From: Prochlorococcus sp. AG-363-P08
GTDB taxonomy: Bacteria; Cyanobacteriota; Cyanobacteriia; PCC-6307; Cyanobiaceae
NCBI GenBank assembly: GCA_003278195.1
Contig: QCGE01000004.1
Span: 1 to 64,000, forward strand
DNA length: 64,000 nt
Reading direction: 5' to 3'
This document shows, one piece after another, positions 38,562 to 47,062 of the stretch. The position numbers and the translations under genes were made by a program. Position 1 is the stretch's first letter; every line of letters begins with the position of its first letter. The notes under the pieces were generated by a model that saw only the letters and a program-made list of their open reading frames with translations, was not told the origin of the DNA and searched no databases.

Positions 38562-39062
38562 ATGAAGAGCATAAAGGAAGTCTTACCAGAACATCAGGAT
38601 TTGATTAAACTTGAAAAATCAGCAAGAAAGGATGGTATTAATGTAGATTTAAATTTTTTGATAGGACAATGGAACTTCTTTAAGGTATGGAAAAAAGAAG
38701 GCATTAAGGAGAGCACTCTAACAAGTTTATTTTTAAGACTGGTTAGAGCAAATTTAAGGATCAATATAAATAGTACAAAAAAATCCTTAAGTCTTGGCAT
38801 AGAAAATTCTGTAAGCATTGGAAATTTATTCATTACTTTTAAAGGTGATGGGAAATTAGAGGGCAAACAACCGTTATTAAGGTTCTTGTTTTCTGAACTA
38901 GAAATCAAGTTTGATAATTTAATTCTTTATTCACAGGAAATCAGACCAACAGATGAAAAGAATATGCCTTTTTTTGCGTTAATAGGCATTAATCAAGAAT
39001 CTAGCTGGCTTGCGGCAAGAGGGAAGGGTGGAGGTCTCGCTCTTTGGATAAAAGATGCTTAA
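38562..39062 (+). CDS. Conserved protein, possibly PAP/fibrillin-like
   Basis: 166 residues. 'NFLIGQWNFFKVWKKEG' near residue 30 resembles the first strand of lipocalin-type barrels, and the C-terminal 'SWLAARGKGGGLALWIKD' recalls the last conserved block of plastid-lipid-associated (PAP/fibrillin) proteins. Both are by eye only. Directly follows the methyltransferase-like gene; both may act on lipids or pigments (inference). Confidence 0.7.
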   Translation: MKSIKEVLPEHQDLIKLEKSARKDGINVDLNFLIGQWNFFKVWKKEGIKESTLTSLFLRLVRANLRININSTKKSLSLGIENSVSIGNLFITFKGDGKLEGKQPLLRFLFSELEIKFDNLILYSQEIRPTDEKNMPFFALIGINQESSWLAARGKGGGLALWIKDA

Positions 39063-39191
39063 CTTTGCAGCATATAATCGTTAATTAAAATTATCAACTT
39101 CGCTATAAGGCATTAGCAAAAAAACAATTAAAAAAAATACTTCTTTTAAGTTTATAATGGGAGAAGGCCATGGAAACTAAAAGGTGATGGT

Positions 39192-39542
39192 ATGGATCCA
39201 AAAACATTGACCGTAAAGGATCGAGTTAGCATGCTGGTTAAGGCCCTTGACGGGGCGGAAGAAACCAATAAGGCTCTCTCCAACTGCAATGACTCAGAAA
39301 CTATGCTGAATATTCTTGTAAGCTCTTCGGACAAATTAGGTCTTGACCTTACACGAGAAGACTTAATCTCTACGGCACCAATAAGAGACTGGATATGGTA
39401 CAAGGATGGAGGAGCTGTTGTTACAGTTGGCGATGGAATACCTAGATATCAACAAGACAAAAATCAGGCAAATCTTCGATATATAGGGGGTGGGCTACTA
39501 ATTGCATTACTATTTATAGTAGGAATGCTTACAGGCTTCTAA
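39192..39542 (+). CDS. Nif11-like protein with C-terminal membrane anchor
   Basis: 116 residues. 'DSETMLNILVSSSDKLGLDL' and 'TREDLISTAPIRDW' resemble a Nif11-type helical domain, and the end 'YIGGGLLIALLFIVGMLTGF' is a membrane segment. It lacks the double-Gly cleavage site of prochlorosin leaders, so it is not a lanthipeptide precursor. AAGGTGAT, partly complementary to the 16S 3' end, lies just before the ATG. Confidence 0.7.
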   Translation: MDPKTLTVKDRVSMLVKALDGAEETNKALSNCNDSETMLNILVSSSDKLGLDLTREDLISTAPIRDWIWYKDGGAVVTVGDGIPRYQQDKNQANLRYIGGGLLIALLFIVGMLTGF

Positions 39543-39692
39543 ATTTAATCTCGATATAAATAGAATCTATAAATTTAAGACATAAAAGGAACTCACGATC
39601 AAAAACTCAGTATGCATAAAAATTATATGAGTCTCAAAAGTTTGTTTAATTATGATCAATTGATTACTAGTTCAAATACCAATTTTCAATTA

Positions 39693-39747
39693 GGGGGAGA
39701 CAAAAGCCCCCCCCATGCGCTATAAATACGTCTCCAATTTTTTTTTT
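39693..39747 (+). promoter_or_regulatory. Attenuator-like pair of competing hairpins
   Basis: GGGGG (39693-39697) can pair with the C8 run at 39707-39714, or GGAGAC (39696-39701) can pair with GTCTCC (39730-39735), which is followed within 2 nt by T10 (39738-39747) and then the ATG at 39749. The two stems share bases and exclude each other, the second being terminator-like. It may simply be a terminator for the upstream gene. Confidence 0.4.
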
Positions 39748-39748
39748 A

Positions 39749-40039
39749 ATGCAGACAGAAAACAAAATCGCTCAGATCAAAATCATACAGTCCATAATTG
39801 GAAACAGTAGTAAAAGATGGGAAAACCTTGACGACGGGCAAAAAAAGGTCTTAAAAAAAATATGGGGTGTACTGACTTATAAATGGAGATGGCAAATAGC
39901 CATGAACATCCCTTATTTACTGATATTCGCCCTAGATCGCACTGTTCCAGCTGTTCACAAGTTTGACCTGGCTTTGATTGCTTCAATCACCTCGAAGGTA
40001 CCAATACCAGCTTTTATAGGGTCATGGGTAGGAATATAA
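39749..40039 (+). CDS. Small protein with one hydrophobic segment
   Basis: 96 residues, 'MQTENKIAQIKIIQSIIGNS' then a basic, Trp-rich 'KKVLKKIWGVLTYKWRWQIA' and a hydrophobic 'NIPYLLIFALDRTVPAVHKF'. Likely membrane-associated. The ATG directly follows a T10 run with no SD. Unknown function. Confidence 0.6.
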   Translation: MQTENKIAQIKIIQSIIGNSSKRWENLDDGQKKVLKKIWGVLTYKWRWQIAMNIPYLLIFALDRTVPAVHKFDLALIASITSKVPIPAFIGSWVGI

Positions 40040-40185
40040 AGGACATAAACTGATCTACTGATAGGACAATTTACAGATGCAATGTTTTCTATGAGTAATT
40101 CATATCTCTCTAAAAACTATAAAAGATATATGAATTTATCCTCTCGAGTACTGTTCAATGTTCCAATAAATGGTTTAATTAAGTC

Positions 40186-40350
40186 ATGGAAAATAAAAAA
40201 AAGAAGCTCTTCAAGCTCGAAACTCCCAGCAGTTTTGAAGAAAAGGATCATAGGTTGGCATGTGGATGGCATGTTGACATAGAAGGCAGTGGTCAAAGAA
40301 AAAGGTATCTAAGATCCCTAAAAGGAGAAGAAACTAGGCAAGCAGTCTGA
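40186..40350 (+). CDS. Small soluble protein, 54 residues
   Basis: Not in the ORF track. Reads 'MENKKKKLFKLETPSSFEEK', then 'DHRLACGWHVDIEGSGQRKR' and ends 'GEETRQAV'. It overlaps the longer track ORF at 40082-40282 in another frame; I prefer this one because its composition is balanced while the other is Lys/Ser-rich and looks like a frame shadow. Moderate support only. Confidence 0.4.
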   Translation: MENKKKKLFKLETPSSFEEKDHRLACGWHVDIEGSGQRKRYLRSLKGEETRQAV

Positions 40351-40471
40351 TCACTGCACCTGAGACACACCACTCATCTATTTAACAAGTCAATTAAATT
40401 ATCCCCCTTTAAGATTAAAAGGCAAAACCCTTTTCTTAAACTAAGGTTATAGTGCCCTATTAAAAAAAAAA

Positions 40472-40657
40472 ATGGACTATCTGGCTACTACAACTGGTCT
40501 GTTTGGCATTTCACCTTCAACTGATCAATTAATCGTTGTCAACCTTTCAGCAATACTCATTTCTACGACATTTAATTCACCACAAAAAGTGCTCAAATGG
40601 GGTGGGTTAGTCATCGCGGTTGTCACAACAACATGCGCAGTTTGGTGTGGTCACTAA
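40472..40657 (+). CDS. Small membrane protein
   Basis: 61 residues with two hydrophobic stretches: 'DQLIVVNLSAILISTTF' and 'GGLVIAVVTTTCAVWCGH', the second with two Cys near the C-terminus. ATG after an A10 run. A hairpin follows the stop. Unknown function. Confidence 0.6.
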   Translation: MDYLATTTGLFGISPSTDQLIVVNLSAILISTTFNSPQKVLKWGGLVIAVVTTTCAVWCGH

Positions 40658-40670
40658 ATCAATAAACCAT

Positions 40671-40695
40671 TTAGGGGGTCATAAAGACCCTCTAA
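40671..40695. terminator. Terminator-like hairpin
   Basis: TTAGGGGGTC-ATAAA-GACCCTCTAA: 10-bp stem with one mismatch. No long T-run follows, so it may be a weak terminator or a leader hairpin for the gene at 40721. Confidence 0.45.
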
Positions 40696-40720
40696 GTTAT
40701 TGCTATCTACTGGTATAACC

Positions 40721-40882
40721 ATGGAATTCTTTGATAATGCAGTCCACTATGGTCCAAACGACGCCGGTGTTTCTACTCTTTCAATCAGCCTGGTTGTCAT
40801 AGGAATACTTTTAGGTGCGTGGCTTTTTGGTGCTGCATACGAACTATTAATAAATTTCATAAAAAATAAAAACAACAATTAA
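40721..40882 (+). CDS. Small single-span membrane protein
   Basis: 53 residues from the ATG at 40721 ('MEFFDNAVHYGPNDAGVSTL'); the track uses TTG 40700. One membrane helix 'SISLVVIGILLGAWLFGAAY' and a short basic tail. The regular N-terminus and positive tail suggest N-out/C-in. Unknown function. Confidence 0.6.
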   Translation: MEFFDNAVHYGPNDAGVSTLSISLVVIGILLGAWLFGAAYELLINFIKNKNNN

Positions 40883-41056
40883 TTAGAGAATTTGACTGTT
40901 ATATTTGCTTAAATAGTCACAAGTTTTACCTTAAAAATCCAATAAAAATGCCAAACCGATAGTTCTCTCACTAGTTTTGCATTAATGTGCTTTCCTTAAC
41001 ATTCTCTCTAATAAGTAAATGAAGTTGTATCTTAAATAGAGTTTTAAATTTCTTCT

Positions 41057-41269
41057 ATGTCACCTCGCGAAATGATAAGAGCACATGCATATCCTGTGCT
41101 GGCCGCCATAAGTACGGTTAGCCTAGTGTTAACAGCTTCTTCACTTATACCAATATCAAAATGGGCTAGAAGTCAAAATGAATGTATAGAAAGAACTTTT
41201 AGAATAGATGGAAAAAATACACAAGGAATGGCGAGCAAGGTTTGGAGCTGCAATGGGGGAGGGGATTAA
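41057..41269 (+). CDS. Small membrane protein
   Basis: 70 residues, 'MSPREMIRAHAYPVLAAIST' runs into a hydrophobic 'VSLVLTASSLIPISKW', then a polar domain with two Cys ('ECIERTF' and 'VWSCNGGGD'). Could be exported with a disulfide. Unknown function. Confidence 0.6.
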   Translation: MSPREMIRAHAYPVLAAISTVSLVLTASSLIPISKWARSQNECIERTFRIDGKNTQGMASKVWSCNGGGD

Positions 41270-41334
41270 ATTACAAATATCTAAATTAATCAAATATTCT
41301 TCTGACTTTTTGAAATTTCATAGAAGAAAATTTA

Positions 41335-41511
41335 TTAATTTAATGATTCCCTTTTACGAATTGCTTGATCAAGCATGCCAGCAATAAAAGGGATATGTTG
41401 AGCATACTTTTTGAGCTTAATCCTTTCGTCTAGAGATACACTACTGCCGTTTGACAATCGCTCAATTATTTCTAAAAGCCTATTACGAGTATCAGTAGTT
41501 AGCATTCTCAT
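41335..41511 (-). CDS. Small helical protein
   Basis: 58 residues from the ATG at 41511 ('MRMLTTDTRNRLLEIIERLS'); the track's start at 41553 adds a less likely extension. Charged helices, no membrane segment, 'VSLDERIKLKKYAQHIPFIA'. It lies downstream of glycerate kinase on the same strand but 100 bp from it. Unknown function. Confidence 0.6.
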   Translation of the reverse strand: MRMLTTDTRNRLLEIIERLSNGSSVSLDERIKLKKYAQHIPFIAGMLDQAIRKRESLN

Positions 41512-41611
41512 TAATTCGGAAATTAAATAATTAATTATAGATTGCCCACACAATCAAGAAGTTGCAATCAATAGCAACCAAAAATAAACAAATTAAAACA
41601 AAATAGAAAGT

Positions 41612-42604
41612 CTACAGATTTGAAAAGCTTGAATTATTTCTACCAACCCAACTAATACGTCTCGTACTAGTGATATCTGCTCGAACATTAGAGCTGATTG
41701 AGTTTAGATGTTGTTGTGGAATTGAGGTAAGAATCATACGAATGAAATTGTCTAATGATTTGCCAGTTAAGGAAGATCCTGTTTCAGAAAGCATATTCAA
41801 CTCTTGTTCTCTTTTCCATTGTGCTGTATAGATAAATTCAACTGCTTTCAAATGCCAAACTTTAATTAGTTTGGCCCATACTGGCTCATAAATTTTCAAG
41901 GCTTCTTGAACTTTTGATCGATAATCAAGCTCTAATTTGTTAATAGGTGGTATTAATTCAGACTTATTGTGGTCCTGAACGATATCTATACCAAATGAAC
42001 CGCAACCTAAAAACCAACCTTCCAGTACAAGTACTTTAGCAAATCCTTTTCTCCAACCTGATCTATCTCCCTTCCCTTGCCTTAATGACTTATTAAAACA
42101 AGGGGCATATAACTCTCCTGTCTGCAAGAAGTTATCTATTGTTCTTTGAAGTAATTCTATTGAGTGACTTCCAGGCAGTGCCCTTGGAACATTCCATGGA
42201 TTATCTGACATAGCTTCATCTAATTCTGGTGATGGGAAATAAAAATCATCAAGTGATATTACGAGAATTGGAACGCCAATCTGGTTTCCTGCTGATTCAA
42301 GCCACTTTCCAAAACTACTTTTTCCGCATCCTGGTAAGCCTGAAATACCTATACAAAAGGGGGATTCACTTTTAGACAAAATATCTTCTACTTGTGTTAA
42401 GAAAGGAAGTCCTAATCCCCAGAACCAATCTGATTTAGTACCAACTGCCCAGTGTTGTGTGATTAGATTTTCAATATTTTTAGATGACCAGTAATTAAGC
42501 CACTCAGAATAATCCTGCCAACCAAAATCAGTTAGTAGGTCCAAAAAACTGTCTTTAGGAAAAACTATGTCAAGGTTAGCTTTAGAGGAAAATGGTAAAA
42601 GCAT
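41612..42604 (-). CDS. glyK: Glycerate 3-kinase (photorespiratory type)
   Basis: Phosphorylates D-glycerate to 3-phosphoglycerate, the last step of photorespiration in plants and cyanobacteria. The P-loop 'GISGLPGCGKSSFGKWL' sits near residue 90, 'VISLDDFYFPSPELDEAM' and 'NVPRALPGSHSIELL' follow, and 'VLVLEGWFLGCGSFG' is the strand before the active-site loop. The layout matches GLYK rather than phosphoribulokinase or uridine kinase. 330 residues, normal. Confidence 0.88.
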   Translation of the reverse strand: MLLPFSSKANLDIVFPKDSFLDLLTDFGWQDYSEWLNYWSSKNIENLITQHWAVGTKSDWFWGLGLPFLTQVEDILSKSESPFCIGISGLPGCGKSSFGKWLESAGNQIGVPILVISLDDFYFPSPELDEAMSDNPWNVPRALPGSHSIELLQRTIDNFLQTGELYAPCFNKSLRQGKGDRSGWRKGFAKVLVLEGWFLGCGSFGIDIVQDHNKSELIPPINKLELDYRSKVQEALKIYEPVWAKLIKVWHLKAVEFIYTAQWKREQELNMLSETGSSLTGKSLDNFIRMILTSIPQQHLNSISSNVRADITSTRRISWVGRNNSSFSNL

Positions 42605-42831
42605 ATTCCAGTAATTTAATTTAATTCAAGAAATAGTGGCTAAACATATAATATCTGGTAAGAGTATTTCCTTACCGAAAGAGTCCATCCTTTGGCATGA
42701 GGTTTTGGGGGAGGAATTAAGCGATTTGATCCAAATCATCTAGAAAAATGGGTTGTAGTCCTTTTATTCCAGTACAACAATAGAAAAATAAGGAATATCT
42801 AGCATAATATTAGTAATTCACAAAAGATTGC

Positions 42832-43149
42832 ATGAGCAAGACCTTAAATAAAGAGCTAATTAGTAGTTCATCTGCCTGGGTAGCATTTACCCTAAATCTC
42901 ATTCCAGGTATAGGAACTGGTTATATTTATCAGCGCAGATGGAGAGCATATTGGATAACTATTAGTATTTCATTTCTTTGGATACTACTTTCCATTATTC
43001 TTCAGGCAGGAATAGACCCTTCAGACCCTGCTCCTACAAAATTCGATGAAATCAACCTTTATGGTCTACTCGCAATCTCCTTCGTAACCTCAATAGAAGC
43101 TAGTATTCGTGTAAGAAATGTCCGTAGAGAGACTAGCCATATGAGTTAG
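42832..43149 (+). CDS. Small membrane protein, TM2-like
   Basis: 105 residues. 'LNLIPGIGTGYIYQRRWRAY' matches the Pro-Gly-x-Gly turn of TM2-like small membrane proteins, with helices before and after ('WITISISFLWILLSIILQAG', 'LYGLLAISFVTSIEASIRV'). Unknown role. Confidence 0.75.
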   Translation: MSKTLNKELISSSSAWVAFTLNLIPGIGTGYIYQRRWRAYWITISISFLWILLSIILQAGIDPSDPAPTKFDEINLYGLLAISFVTSIEASIRVRNVRRETSHMS

Positions 43150-43255
43150 TCCAATCTAAGCATAAATTCATAAATGTCACAGAAACCTAAGAAGAAGAAA
43201 AAGCTGACTATTCTCAATTTTTCTTGTTATGGTGGTACTTAGACAATAATGAGCA

Positions 43256-43381
43256 TTGCTTTTTTCATCTCATTGGACAGTAATTGGGCTTTTTCTCATC
43301 CTCATGGGTCTTGTGGTTAGGTTTGAGGTAAAAGTAATCACATCAGAAGCAGAAAAAAATGTAGGTGAGCAGGAAAACTAA
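43256..43381 (+). CDS. Possible 41-residue single-span peptide
   Basis: Not in the ORF track. TTG start, 'SHWTVIGLFLILMGLVVRFE' membrane segment then a charged 'SEAEKNVGEQEN' tail; a TGA lies two codons upstream. Architecture is like the many small membrane proteins nearby. Low confidence because of the TTG start and lack of an SD. Confidence 0.35.
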   Translation: MLFSSHWTVIGLFLILMGLVVRFEVKVITSEAEKNVGEQEN

Positions 43382-43697
43382 ATCGCAAATCAAATTACTG
43401 ATTACTAATCCATACAACTAAAGTGATGACCTTCTTTAGTCAGTTAGGAGCAATAACCGCAAGCACTATAAATAGAGTCTTAATAGATTTATCAAGCAAA
43501 AACAGGAGGGATTTTCCAGTTTATTAAATGGATATGCAAAAGTTAAAAAAGTAAACTAATGGGGCAGATCAGTCTTCTCCAAAAGGTTCCTGAGGATTAG
43601 CCGATCAAAAGTCTAAAAGTTCGAATCGTTAACTAAGATTAAGGGTATTATGAGCGAATTTTAAATTTAAGGAACATATTTGTCTTATGTGACCTTA
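43382..43697. other. 316-bp stretch with only weak content
   Basis: Holds a 33-codon ORF (43426-43527, 'MTFFSQLGAITASTINRVL') that may or may not be translated, and a TTCGAAT string recalling a tRNA T-loop but without stems. No promoter or terminator stands out. Confidence 0.4.
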
Positions 43698-44099
43698 ATG
43701 GGGGATATTGGTGAATATCTACTTTTTCCCGTGAAGATCCCAAAATTCCTCCTAAATATCATCTGTACTGGGTTTTGCTTGATAATACTAGCTCCCACAG
43801 CATTCTCCCTGAGCATAAGTGAAAGCAAATGGGCGCCTCAAGAGCCTTCAGGTGGCAGTTTGGCCTCAGGCATCGTAAGTACAAACTTCACAAGTGCTCA
43901 AATGCTGATGATGACAATTGGCGAAAGCGACATTAATTCGCCTCCTATCAATGTCATTGAGGGCGAAGTGACAGATCCAAACTTCAATGTGATGCGAAAT
44001 AAAGCAACAAATAAAACTACAGCAGTTGCTTGGGTAGTGGGTTGTTTGCTCGTAGCAACAGTAGTACCACTTGGTACATGGTGGTATTTTTCTAGATAA
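43698..44099 (+). CDS. Exported protein with C-terminal membrane anchor
   Basis: 133 residues from the ATG at 43698 (the track uses TTG 43680). N-terminal hydrophobic 'LLNIICTGFCLIILAPTAFS' looks like a signal peptide or anchor; the middle is a polar domain ('KWAPQEPSGGSLASGIVSTN'); the end 'AVAWVVGCLLVATVVPLGTW' is a second membrane span. Unknown function. Confidence 0.65.
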   Translation: MGDIGEYLLFPVKIPKFLLNIICTGFCLIILAPTAFSLSISESKWAPQEPSGGSLASGIVSTNFTSAQMLMMTIGESDINSPPINVIEGEVTDPNFNVMRNKATNKTTAVAWVVGCLLVATVVPLGTWWYFSR

Positions 44100-44269
44100 T
44101 TGACTATCTATAAATAAAGATCAGCTAAAGACTTTTTAAAAATAGAGTTAGTTAATATTTAGTAAATCACCTATAAGCTATAAAAGATCAAATCATCTGA
44201 TCGCTTAATTTATTTGAGCGAGTATAACCAAAAGAAATAATATATAATAATAATAATTGAAAAGAGGCC

Positions 44270-44830
44270 ATGAAATTCAAAGGTGCATTTCGCTTAAGAG
44301 CGATATGGGTTTTAACTTTTATAGGAATGCTCATCTCCCTTCTTATAGCGTTACCAGTCAGTGCTGTTTTAGAACAGGGTGAAGAAGTCCCTAACTATGT
44401 AAGAGCAAATATAACTGGAGGAGATTTTCATGACCAAGATCTTCATAAGTCATCAATTGCAGGTGCAACAGCAAGGGACTCTAATTTTAGTAATGTTGAC
44501 CTTCACGGCACTGTACTTACATTGGCAGACTTAAAAGGTTCAAATCTAAACGGAATAGATCTTACTGATACACTCGCAGATCGGGTGAACTTCCAGAAGA
44601 CCGATTTAAGAAATGCTGTATTAGTAAATATGATTGCCTCAGGAAGTAGCTTTGCTGGATCGCAAATACAAGGAGCAGATTTTACATTCGCAGTTTTAGA
44701 TAGTGATGACCAGAGAAGACTATGTGAACTGGCAGATGGGATCAATCCTAAGACAGGTGTAAGCACAAGGGACAGCCTTGAATGCGGTGAAATTTCAACT
44801 GGATACAAGCCAGCTTTGCCAGGAAGTTAG
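44270..44830 (+). CDS. Exported pentapeptide-repeat protein
   Basis: 186 residues. A signal peptide '[20 protein letters not shown]' is followed by pentapeptide repeats A(N/D)LxX from about residue 44 to 135 ('[20 protein letters not shown]', '[18 protein letters not shown]'), forming a right-handed beta-helix, and a Cys-containing tail ('RRLCELADG', 'SLECGE'). Probably lumenal or periplasmic. GAGG lies 3 nt before the ATG, and (ATA)-rich DNA upstream could hold a -10. Confidence 0.88.
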   Translation: MKFKGAFRLRAIWVLTFIGMLISLLIALPVSAVLEQGEEVPNYVRANITGGDFHDQDLHKSSIAGATARDSNFSNVDLHGTVLTLADLKGSNLNGIDLTDTLADRVNFQKTDLRNAVLVNMIASGSSFAGSQIQGADFTFAVLDSDDQRRLCELADGINPKTGVSTRDSLECGEISTGYKPALPGS

Positions 44831-44837
44831 TTAATAA

Positions 44838-45527
44838 CTATATAGAGAAAAGATTATATTTAAAAATACAATAAATCGCTCTCACACCGTCCTTCCAACC
44901 TATCTTCTTTCCCTCATTATATGTTCTCCCATAATAAGATATTCCAACCTCATAAATACGACAATTAAGTCTTGAGACTTTTGCGGTAACTTCAGGTTCA
45001 AAACCAAATCTATTTTCCTTTATTCTAATTGATTGGATGATTTCCCTTCTAAAAGCTTTATAACATGTTTCCATGTCAGTTAAATTTAAATCGGTAAATA
45101 TATTGCTTATTAGTGTTAAGAATCCATTTCCCATTCTGTGCCAGAAATAAACAACTCTATGTGGTCGTCCTCCTTGGAAACGACTGCCAAAAACTACATC
45201 TGCCTGACCCTTAATAATTGGCCCTATCAATAGAGGATAGTCTTGGGGGTCATACTCTAAGTCAGCATCTTGAACAATGCATATGTCACCTTTTGCTTTT
45301 TCGAAACCAGTTCTCAATGCAGCACCTTTTCCTTGGTTCTCTCCGTGTAAAATAACGCGAATTATAGGGTCATTTATATCGTCTAGAAGTTCTCTTGTCC
45401 CATCAGTAGAGCCATCATCCACAACAATAATTTCTTGATCTTCAACTGGTGAATCCTTAACGGCTTGCAATAGTGTGCCGATAGTCTTTACTTCGTTATA
45501 ACAAGGGATAATGATGCTTAGCTTCAT
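44838..45527 (-). CDS. Dolichol-phosphate-mannose-synthase-like glycosyltransferase
   Basis: 229-residue family 2 glycosyltransferase: '[20 protein letters not shown]', '[18 protein letters not shown]', '[20 protein letters not shown]' and '[17 protein letters not shown]' with the metal site. It lacks a C-terminal membrane domain, so it is of the soluble DPM1 type that loads a sugar onto a polyprenyl phosphate at the membrane surface. It ends 8 bp from the convergent pentapeptide gene. Confidence 0.88.
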   Translation of the reverse strand: MKLSIIIPCYNEVKTIGTLLQAVKDSPVEDQEIIVVDDGSTDGTRELLDDINDPIIRVILHGENQGKGAALRTGFEKAKGDICIVQDADLEYDPQDYPLLIGPIIKGQADVVFGSRFQGGRPHRVVYFWHRMGNGFLTLISNIFTDLNLTDMETCYKAFRREIIQSIRIKENRFGFEPEVTAKVSRLNCRIYEVGISYYGRTYNEGKKIGWKDGVRAIYCIFKYNLFSI

Positions 45528-45786
45528 ATTCTATAGGAATCGGTCTAATACTAGGGGGATGAATTAGTAATTGTGTTTAACAAGAGAGAAAATTGCACAT
45601 AAGTATTTTAATGATCGCCTACTAACGGGCATCATCTGTTACTAAGGCAATTCAACAATTGAATTATTATAGCAGGCTAATGGTAACACTGAATTCCTAA
45701 TTAAATCAAAAAACTATTGAATGGTTCTCTAAATTTAAGTAAGCTAGAACTGTCAGTCTGTATAGCAAAATTTCGAAAGCAATCAA

Positions 45787-46449
45787 ATGAATAAACTGTT
45801 TTGTATTAGTCTATCGTTATCTAATCAAAGTCTAGAAGAAATAAAGCCAATAACAAATCTACTTGAGCTCATTGCACCAAACAAAGGTTGTTTTCTCCAT
45901 ACAACACTATTTCAAGGATCAACTTACTCATATAAGGAGATATTAAGTTGGTTTAATAAAGGCAAAAGCTACTTATGCGAGAAAAGCACAATCTCATCTC
46001 TCTATAACTGGGATAGATATGTCAAAAGCTTTGGCAAAACAAATATAGACAATTACGATCGAAGATACTCTGCAATAACATTAAACTATCTGAATTCAGA
46101 TTTTCTTGCCTATGTTTCATCTGAAATTGAATCAGAGTTAAGTGAGCATAAACTAATTAATAGATTAAGCGATCATGAAGCGGGAATATATCAATTAGAA
46201 AAAAATAAACCTAGCTTTAGGTATGCTATGAACTACCAATACAAAGCAAAAGCAAGAAATGTTAAAGCTCATACAACATTGGGGCTAGACTCAAATCTAC
46301 AATCTAAGAAAGTTCTGATTGATAAGTTTTTAAACGAATTAAAAGAAAATAGTATATTGCATGAAGGGTTATACGTTAGTCCTTTAAATGAATATTGCAT
46401 GCCATCAAATAACGAGAGTTTAAAGTTATGTTCATTACAACCTGAATAA
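45787..46449 (+). CDS. Candidate 2H phosphoesterase
   Basis: 220 residues with no obvious domain, but two H-x-T-hydrophobic motifs sit where the 2H (LigT/cyclic-phosphodiesterase-like) superfamily needs them: 'CFLHTTLFQGS' (His 38) and 'VKAHTTLGLDS' (His 162). The start 'NKLFCISLSL' would be the first strand. If right, it would act on 2'-5' or cyclic phosphodiester bonds in RNA or small molecules. The family call is my inference and was not searched. Confidence 0.55.
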   Translation: MNKLFCISLSLSNQSLEEIKPITNLLELIAPNKGCFLHTTLFQGSTYSYKEILSWFNKGKSYLCEKSTISSLYNWDRYVKSFGKTNIDNYDRRYSAITLNYLNSDFLAYVSSEIESELSEHKLINRLSDHEAGIYQLEKNKPSFRYAMNYQYKAKARNVKAHTTLGLDSNLQSKKVLIDKFLNELKENSILHEGLYVSPLNEYCMPSNNESLKLCSLQPE

Positions 46450-46485
46450 GGACGGTAAAATAATAGTCAATTCAAATGAGAGTAA

Positions 46486-46671
46486 TTACTTATCCGAAGA
46501 ACTAGTATTTGCCCAGAAATCAGGGTTGCTTTTATTAGCTTCTGCTATTGCCTCGACCAATTCTAGAATTGTGTTATAACCTGCTTTAAGGGCTTGATCA
46601 GCTCTAGTAAAGTCACGGTTATTTTCAAGAAAAGATAGCAATTCTTTGCCAGTAAGTTTTTTTTCAGCCAT
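46486..46671 (-). CDS. Small helical protein, weakly like cyAbrB N-terminus
   Basis: 61 residues. 'KKLTGKELLSFLENNRDFTR' then 'ADQALKAGYNTILELVEAIAEA' vaguely recalls the N-terminal 'LTG.aLL....GY...' block of cyanobacterial AbrB-like regulators, without their DNA-binding C-terminus. It may be a stand-alone regulator or unrelated. ATG start; natural composition. Confidence 0.65.
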   Translation of the reverse strand: MAEKKLTGKELLSFLENNRDFTRADQALKAGYNTILELVEAIAEANKSNPDFWANTSSSDK

Positions 46672-46762
46672 TTAATTGATATGAATTAAACAGAAATTAT
46701 AAATTAAACTTACAAGAGTTCCTAAACTTTTATTATATCTTTTTTTTATGTTCTAGCTGAAT

Positions 46763-46897
46763 TCATCTCTTTACGTCATGTGCGCATCCATCTCCTTCAT
46801 AATTTGAACTGTCATAAAAACCGTTTCTTGTACCCATATACAAAGTAAGAACAACAAAAGGGATAGATGACAATAGAAGGACTGCTGACAAGGTCAC
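46763..46897 (-). CDS. Small membrane protein, 44 residues
   Basis: Not in the ORF track. GTG start at 46897 (a TTG two codons on is possible, with AAGGTGA before it). The hydrophobic helix 'LSAVLLLSSIPFVVLTLYMG' is followed by 'TRNGFYDSSNYEGDGCAHDV', an orderly motif that looks conserved rather than random. It fills the middle of a 391-bp gap (46672-47062) that otherwise shows nothing. Confidence 0.5.
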   Translation of the reverse strand: MTLSAVLLLSSIPFVVLTLYMGTRNGFYDSSNYEGDGCAHDVKR

Positions 46898-47062
46898 CTT
46901 TATTAAAGAAAATCTAACCTAATCTAAGTTATTATTCTAAGACCAATGAGAAGAGAAACATTTGTTTATTTGGGAATAAGAATATTGATGAAACCAAGAC
47001 AAGCTTTATTGGTACTTAAACATAATTGTTAGCATGAGTTACGTCCCTTTAGTTTTCTAGAA

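Noticed and set aside
39192-39542. Nif11-like protein as a prochlorosin (lanthipeptide) precursor
   Set aside because: No double-Gly cleavage site or Cys/Ser/Thr core peptide; it ends in a membrane helix, and no LanM is nearby.
40082-40282. 66-codon ORF 'MFSMSNSYLSKNYK...'
   Set aside because: Lys/Ser-rich and overlapped by a better-balanced 54-codon frame at 40186-40350.
43600-43640. GTTCGAATC string resembling a tRNA T-loop
   Set aside because: The flanking bases do not form a 5-bp T-stem and no acceptor, D or anticodon stems can be drawn around it.
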